From Haladaptatus salinisoli (GTDB lineage Archaea > Halobacteriota > Halobacteria > Halobacteriales > Haladaptataceae): DNA of 64,000 nucleotides. The stretch is taken from contig NZ_CP085331.1 in NCBI RefSeq assembly GCF_020614375.1, positions 148,647 through 212,646 of the forward strand, in the 5' to 3' direction. Within the stretch, counting starts at the first letter, position 1. The number at the start of each line of letters is the position of its first letter. Of the stretch, positions 60,267-64,000 are shown one piece after another. The translations under genes were made by a program, and so were the position numbers. Below the pieces are notes generated by a model, which worked only from the letters and a program-made list of their open reading frames with translations, ran no database searches and was not told the origin of the DNA.

Positions 60267-61604
60267 ATGGGTTCAGAACCGCGGCAACCACCGGCCCCAT
60301 CGGGCCTCCCGGTGCTCGGTCACACTCTCGCATTTGCGCAAGATCCGTTTGAGTTTACGTATGATGCAATCGACGAATGCGGAGATATCTATCGATTGGT
60401 GCTCCCAACCGAAGAGATCTATGTTCTAGCTCATCCCGATTATTTCAGGCAAGCGCTGGTGGACGACGTCGAGGCATTCGGCAAAACAGAGGATTTCCAG
60501 AAGGCATTCGGCCAAGGGGTGCTCGCTACCGAGGGCGACCAATGGCGCCGACAGCGGAATATCCTCCAACCACTGTTTCACCGCAAGCAAGTTGCCGGCT
60601 ACGGGGACTACATGGTTGAGGCAACACAGCGTCGTCTCAAGACGTGGTCGGCAGGCGAAACTCGGGATATCGAATCAGAGATGCAAAATCTCACCCTCGA
60701 AATTCTCTTTACGACACTCTTCGGCCGCGAGCTAGCACCAGGAGAGGGTAACGAACTCCGAGCCGCATCAGATGGTCTCAATAGCTGGTTCGCACCAACG
60801 TCCTGGCTGTTGCCGAATTGGATCCCAACGCCATCACGCCGCCACTTTTCTGAGTCAAAGGAACATCTTCGATCGGAAATTCGCCGACTGCTTACCGAAC
60901 ACGGAGAAGGGTCACAGCCAGACAGCCTCCACCAAGAAACACTCTTATCAAAACTTGCGGAGGCCCGCGAAGCGAGCGGTCAAGACCATTTGAGTACCGA
61001 AGAGGTCGAGGGACAACTGCTCACGATGCTCTTTGCAGGATATGAGACGACTGCAGCCGCTCTTGGGTTCGCCTGGTACGCATTAGCCCAAAATCCCGAG
61101 ATTCAACAGGCGTTTCATGAGGAACTTGATACGGTATTAGGCGGTGAGCCACCGACACACGCGGACATTAGTGACTTAGAACTGACACAGCGGATTGTGA
61201 CCGAGACACTTCGTATGTATCCGCCAGTACACACAATTCCCCGCCAAACAACGCGGGATGTCAAAGTCGATGGGTATCAGATTCCAGCGGATACGCAAGT
61301 TCATCTTCCACTCCTAGCGATACACCGTGATGAACGATTCTACGACGATCCTTCGTCATTCCATCCGGATCGGTGGACAGCAGAGTTTGAGGAATCACTG
61401 CCTGACTACGCATATATTCCATTTGGTGGGGGACGGCGGACATGTATCGGGCGAGAATTTGCCTCACTAGAAGCAACACTTGTGCTAGCGACGATTGGTC
61501 AACACTGGACGCTTGAATGGATGGGTGAGGAGGCGGTTTCAATTGAGCCCGAGATGACGATGAAGACGAAAAATGGGCTCCCAATGCAACTTCGGCCGCG
61601 GTAA
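60267..61604 (+). CDS. Cytochrome P450
   Basis: A 445-residue P450. The I-helix oxygen-binding motif is AGYETTAAALGFAWYALAQN, the ExxR is ETLRMYPP, PERF-like FHPDRWTAEFEESLPDYAYI, and the haem loop FGGGRRTCIGREFA places the ligand at C393. It hydroxylates an unknown substrate and needs an electron donor not in view; the Rieske and FAD proteins are far away. Homologues in haloarchaea resemble bacterial CYP174-like enzymes but I make no subfamily claim. It follows a divergent FilR1-like regulator. Confidence 0.95.
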   Translation: MGSEPRQPPAPSGLPVLGHTLAFAQDPFEFTYDAIDECGDIYRLVLPTEEIYVLAHPDYFRQALVDDVEAFGKTEDFQKAFGQGVLATEGDQWRRQRNILQPLFHRKQVAGYGDYMVEATQRRLKTWSAGETRDIESEMQNLTLEILFTTLFGRELAPGEGNELRAASDGLNSWFAPTSWLLPNWIPTPSRRHFSESKEHLRSEIRRLLTEHGEGSQPDSLHQETLLSKLAEAREASGQDHLSTEEVEGQLLTMLFAGYETTAAALGFAWYALAQNPEIQQAFHEELDTVLGGEPPTHADISDLELTQRIVTETLRMYPPVHTIPRQTTRDVKVDGYQIPADTQVHLPLLAIHRDERFYDDPSSFHPDRWTAEFEESLPDYAYIPFGGGRRTCIGREFASLEATLVLATIGQHWTLEWMGEEAVSIEPEMTMKTKNGLPMQLRPR

Positions 61605-61683
61605 GCATACTCGTCGCTTCTATGTCAGTAGATTTGGTGGGTGTGTGAGAAAGACCTATTAGCCGTCACTAGTCCTCTCACAT

Positions 61684-62103
61684 ATGGAGATTGTAGACAA
61701 TGAGTTGACAGAGGAGGAGGGACTCCCAGACGAACGCGTAGTAAGGTTCGAGCAGCTACTGGATGAAAAATCCGAGTTGGAACTCACGGAGACGATGGCC
61801 ACGGTCTGTGATATCCATATAGCAGCATTCCGTGTATATCTCACCGTTCTCGACCATCCTCACAGCACGATCGCTGAAATTGCCGACATTCTCGACCGCG
61901 ATCAGAGTACCATTGGGAAACAACTGCAACCACTTTACGAACAGGAGTTGGTCACTCGGTATCCACGCACTGTCTCCAACGGTGGCGTCAAATTTCTTCA
62001 TGTCGCTCAACCACTCGCAGAAACCACGGAGTGGCTACAGCACGAGCTGGATAGATGGACAGACTCAGTAATGGCCCAACTGACACAGCTTCGCGTGACC
62101 TAA
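61684..62103 (+). CDS. Small winged-helix regulator
   Basis: A 139-residue acidic winged-helix protein: IHIAAFRVYLTVLDHPHSTI, AEIADILDRDQSTIGKQLQP and YEQELVTRYPRTVSNGGVKF. A C-terminal helix (ETTEWLQHELDRWTDSVMAQ) likely dimerises. It lies 80 bp after the P450 on the same strand and could be an additional regulator or co-transcribed partner. Family: MarR/TrmB-like by fold only. Confidence 0.8.
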   Translation: MEIVDNELTEEEGLPDERVVRFEQLLDEKSELELTETMATVCDIHIAAFRVYLTVLDHPHSTIAEIADILDRDQSTIGKQLQPLYEQELVTRYPRTVSNGGVKFLHVAQPLAETTEWLQHELDRWTDSVMAQLTQLRVT

Positions 62104-62336
62104 CTACTCAACTACTAAGAAGCAACCTGCTGACGATGAATCAAATACTTCAATGTAACTCAAGCTGACACTGACGTTAGTATGGGATACTAACCTAGGG
62201 AGAAACTGACGCGTTGTAATCGGATATGGCAGACAGCGGTACGTCTGACACCCCATATTTCACGAGAGTATGCTAATTCTTAACAGGTGTAAATGAGGAT
62301 GTCTGTTGATAAGTTATCTTCTCGCCCATAAAATTT

Positions 62337-62376
62337 GACTATTCGAATAGGCGAATATTCGCCTATTTGTATAGTC
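62337..62376. repeat. 40-bp near-perfect palindrome in the convergent intergenic space
   Basis: Centred at 62356/62357, with a perfect 22-bp core (AATAGGCGAAT mirrored) and outer arms GACTAT/ATAGTC; 17 of 20 arm positions match. It lies about 230 bp after the winged-helix stop and 120 bp after the orc1 stop (convergent genes). There is a lone copy of the origin core TTCACGAGAGT at 62259-62269. A regulator site, a terminator-like structure or an origin accessory are all possible. Confidence 0.7.
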
Positions 62377-62499
62377 GAAAAGATGAATGTCCAACCAATA
62401 GAACGGACATAAATTCCAAAGTGACTAACAGTGATTACTGTGCAACGACCTCGTGACTAAAGACGAGAGAATTAACACAGAGAATAATACCCACGCAGC

Positions 62500-63702
62500 T
62501 CACTCTCCAAGTGACGCCAATCGACTATCCTCGGATAAGACTTCACGTGCTAAATCGGGCCGAATACTGAACGAATATTCGTAATAACTCCCTCCATGAG
62601 GGCCCTCATTCTTCTCATTGACATCAAGGAATCCCTTAAGCGTGAGTTTGCTGAGGCTGTCGTGGACTGTTCGATCAGAGACGACCTGGGCGTCGATTCT
62701 TTTTGCAGCAATCGTGTACTGCTCATACACATGAGACCGCTTTGCGGGTGTTCTATCCTGTTCATCGAGTTTCAACAACCCATAGAGCGTGAGTTTTTCC
62801 TGTGTCGGAATCTGCGACAGCTCGGCCATGATTTTGTCCTTCTCGACGATCCGATCGGCAGCCCGAACATGAGCTTCGCGAACCATGGAATCGTTCTCAT
62901 CTCGCGCGAGATCACCCGATTTGTAGAGACGTTTGAGCGCTTGCCGAGCACTCCCGTATTTTTGGCCGGCAAAGGCAGCACAGAGGGGGATGACATCACC
63001 TTCGAGGACGTTTTCGTGGAATGCCTTCTCAGCCCGTTGTTCGAGGATTTGACGGAGTTGGTTCGCATCATAGGGTGGAAAGTGAATTTCATCATCGCAT
63101 AATGAGTCTTTCACGCGTGCGCTCAGGTTATCACGGAATGTGAAATTGTTACTAATCCCGATCACGCCAACAAGCGTATCATCGACGTTTCCATTATCGT
63201 TGCAGCGCGGGAGTTCGTAGAGGATGTCGTCGTCTTTGCCGATCGAGTCGACTTCATCTAAGACAATTAAACAGTGCGTTGCATCAAGGTCGTTGAGGTG
63301 CTCCCAGAGCATATTATAGACCATTCCCGCAGGGTATCCCGTCGCTTTGATTTGCTCTTCTGGGGGACGGAATTCATTCACGAGATTGGCTGCGACCTGA
63401 TAGCTAGAGGAGAGCGTTTTGCAGACGAGTGAAACAGTATGGAGATCGAGATGGTCGTAGTCTTCCTGATCCGTCCGGAGGCGATCAAGGACAAGTTCGG
63501 TTGCGAGTGTTTTCCCAAGACCGGCATCGCCATAGAGGAAGATGTTCTTGGGCTGGGCACCGTTAATCACAGGACGGAGAGCGGATTGATACTGTGCTAA
63601 CTCATCGTCACGGCAGATGAGTTGGTCTGGAGTATACGAATCACGGAGTACGTTCTCGTCTTGGAAGATCGTTTTATCCGGCGAAAACTTCTCCAGACCC
63701 AT
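62500..63702 (-). CDS. orc1/cdc6: Orc1/Cdc6 replication initiator, second copy
   Basis: A 400-residue AAA+ initiator with Walker A GDAGLGKT at 58-65, Walker B HCLIVLDEVDSI near 143-154, and a C-terminal winged helix (KRSHVYEQYTIAAKRIDAQV, TLKGFLDVNEKNEGPHGGSY). It is more distant from the copy at 14667 than a recent duplicate would be, and its upstream repeats are of a different kind (G-rich). This copy should act on the origin at 63777-63997. Reads toward the palindrome at 62337. Confidence 0.95.
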   Translation of the reverse strand: MGLEKFSPDKTIFQDENVLRDSYTPDQLICRDDELAQYQSALRPVINGAQPKNIFLYGDAGLGKTLATELVLDRLRTDQEDYDHLDLHTVSLVCKTLSSSYQVAANLVNEFRPPEEQIKATGYPAGMVYNMLWEHLNDLDATHCLIVLDEVDSIGKDDDILYELPRCNDNGNVDDTLVGVIGISNNFTFRDNLSARVKDSLCDDEIHFPPYDANQLRQILEQRAEKAFHENVLEGDVIPLCAAFAGQKYGSARQALKRLYKSGDLARDENDSMVREAHVRAADRIVEKDKIMAELSQIPTQEKLTLYGLLKLDEQDRTPAKRSHVYEQYTIAAKRIDAQVVSDRTVHDSLSKLTLKGFLDVNEKNEGPHGGSYYEYSFSIRPDLAREVLSEDSRLASLGE

Positions 63703-63776
63703 CTTGCAATAGGTCTAGATAACATATGATATAAAACCACGGTTCACGAGTTTCATGAGTGGGAACTCTTTAAACC

Positions 63777-63997
63777 ACCCCCTCCCCCCATTCTTCACGA
63801 GAGTTTTTACACGAATAGGGGGTGGGGGTAGAACCTTCTCTCTAGAACCACTATCTATAAGTTGCTACATCTACAACCATAACCGTAACACAGCTAACAA
63901 CTTTATTTCGTAGTAGAGGTTGTTTAGAAGATCGTCAGACATTCTTTCTGAACACACGCTTGCGAACCAACTCTCGTGAAAAGTGGGGGGAGGGGGT
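63777..63997. other. Second candidate origin with G-rich inverted ORB-like repeats
   Basis: A 29-bp element at 63777-63805 (C-rich run followed by TTCTTCACGAGAGTT) and its inverted partner at 63969-63997 match at 27 of 29 positions. Each has a TTCACGAGAGTT core and an adjacent G/C string, like classical haloarchaeal ORBs. A degenerate third element (ACACGAATAGGGGGTGGGGG) is at 63810-63829. The centre contains AT-rich CTATCTATAAG and AACAACTTTATTTCG. The window ends just outside the right element, so more repeats may lie beyond. Confidence 0.75.
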
Positions 63998-64000
63998 CAT

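Noticed and set aside
1..64000. tRNA genes anywhere in the window
   Set aside because: Scanning by eye I found no sequence with a convincing T-arm plus paired acceptor stem; a tRNAscan-SE run would settle it.

Overview
The window is haloarchaeal DNA (class Halobacteria). Most long proteins are acidic (D/E-rich), promoters are archaeal TATA boxes often about 25-30 nt from the start codon, and the gene set is archaeal: TFIIB, two Orc1/Cdc6 initiators, bacterio-opsin-activator-type regulators, HalOD1, DUF7342, DUF7563 and histone-fold proteins. By eye the base composition is moderate rather than strongly GC-rich; I did not count it. Two origin-like loci, a ParA partition locus, a toxin-antitoxin belt and many decayed genes point to a large secondary replicon (megaplasmid or minichromosome) that also carries housekeeping-type genes (pheA, trpD, hemD, gdh).

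Layout. 0-8.5 kb: a Rieske protein, then a Pot-type ABC importer (Tat lipoprotein, ATPase, two permeases) with an aldehyde dehydrogenase and a divergent IclR regulator, which looks like one amine or choline-type catabolic unit. 8.8-10.8 kb: a YeiH-type transporter preceded by an unlisted small membrane protein, then a Bat-type HTH regulator. 12.2-16.3 kb: the replicon core, with about 700 bp of degenerate 9-bp tandem repeats, parA, a ribbon-helix-helix partner gene, orc1/cdc6 and an origin with nested inverted repeats. 16.4-22 kb: decay zone with an IS-like 3' end, a broken small gene, a truncated haemoglobin next to a wrecked norB, an FAD monooxygenase and more fragments. 22-33.5 kb: DUF488, hemD, glutamate dehydrogenase, a 961-aa PAS/GAF sensor-regulator, a decayed locus, a GH15 glucoamylase-like enzyme and TFB with a small winged-helix gene. 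33.7-46.8 kb: UspA, a NarK-like transporter, an integrase remnant, pheA, a DUF7342 pair, a VOC/DoxX/SDR operon with HxlR regulator, trpD, a TRIC-like channel, SBF transporter, MBL hydrolase and SMR exporter.

46.8-58.7 kb is an accessory belt: several copies of an approximately 80-residue protein family, an ArdC/IrrE-like antirestriction protein, MNT-HEPN and VapBC pairs, HalOD1 and tandem-wHTH regulators, a very basic Lys-rich protein, a histone-fold protein, zinc ribbons, and an iteron-like repeat patch beside a coiled-coil plus HTH gene pair. 58.9-64 kb: a FilR1-like regulator, a cytochrome P450, a small HTH, and a second orc1/cdc6 whose own G-rich inverted-repeat origin runs to the window edge.

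The best candidates for something undescribed are: (1) the 9-bp repeat field upstream of parA, which continues into the partner gene and resembles a nonameric centromere for a ParA/RHH segregation system; (2) a conserved two-stem leader duplicated 31 kb apart in front of the ~80-aa gene family; (3) the iteron-like GTAATTACRCCC patch at 57 kb, which could be a third replication or control module. All three are read by eye and need computation and experiment.
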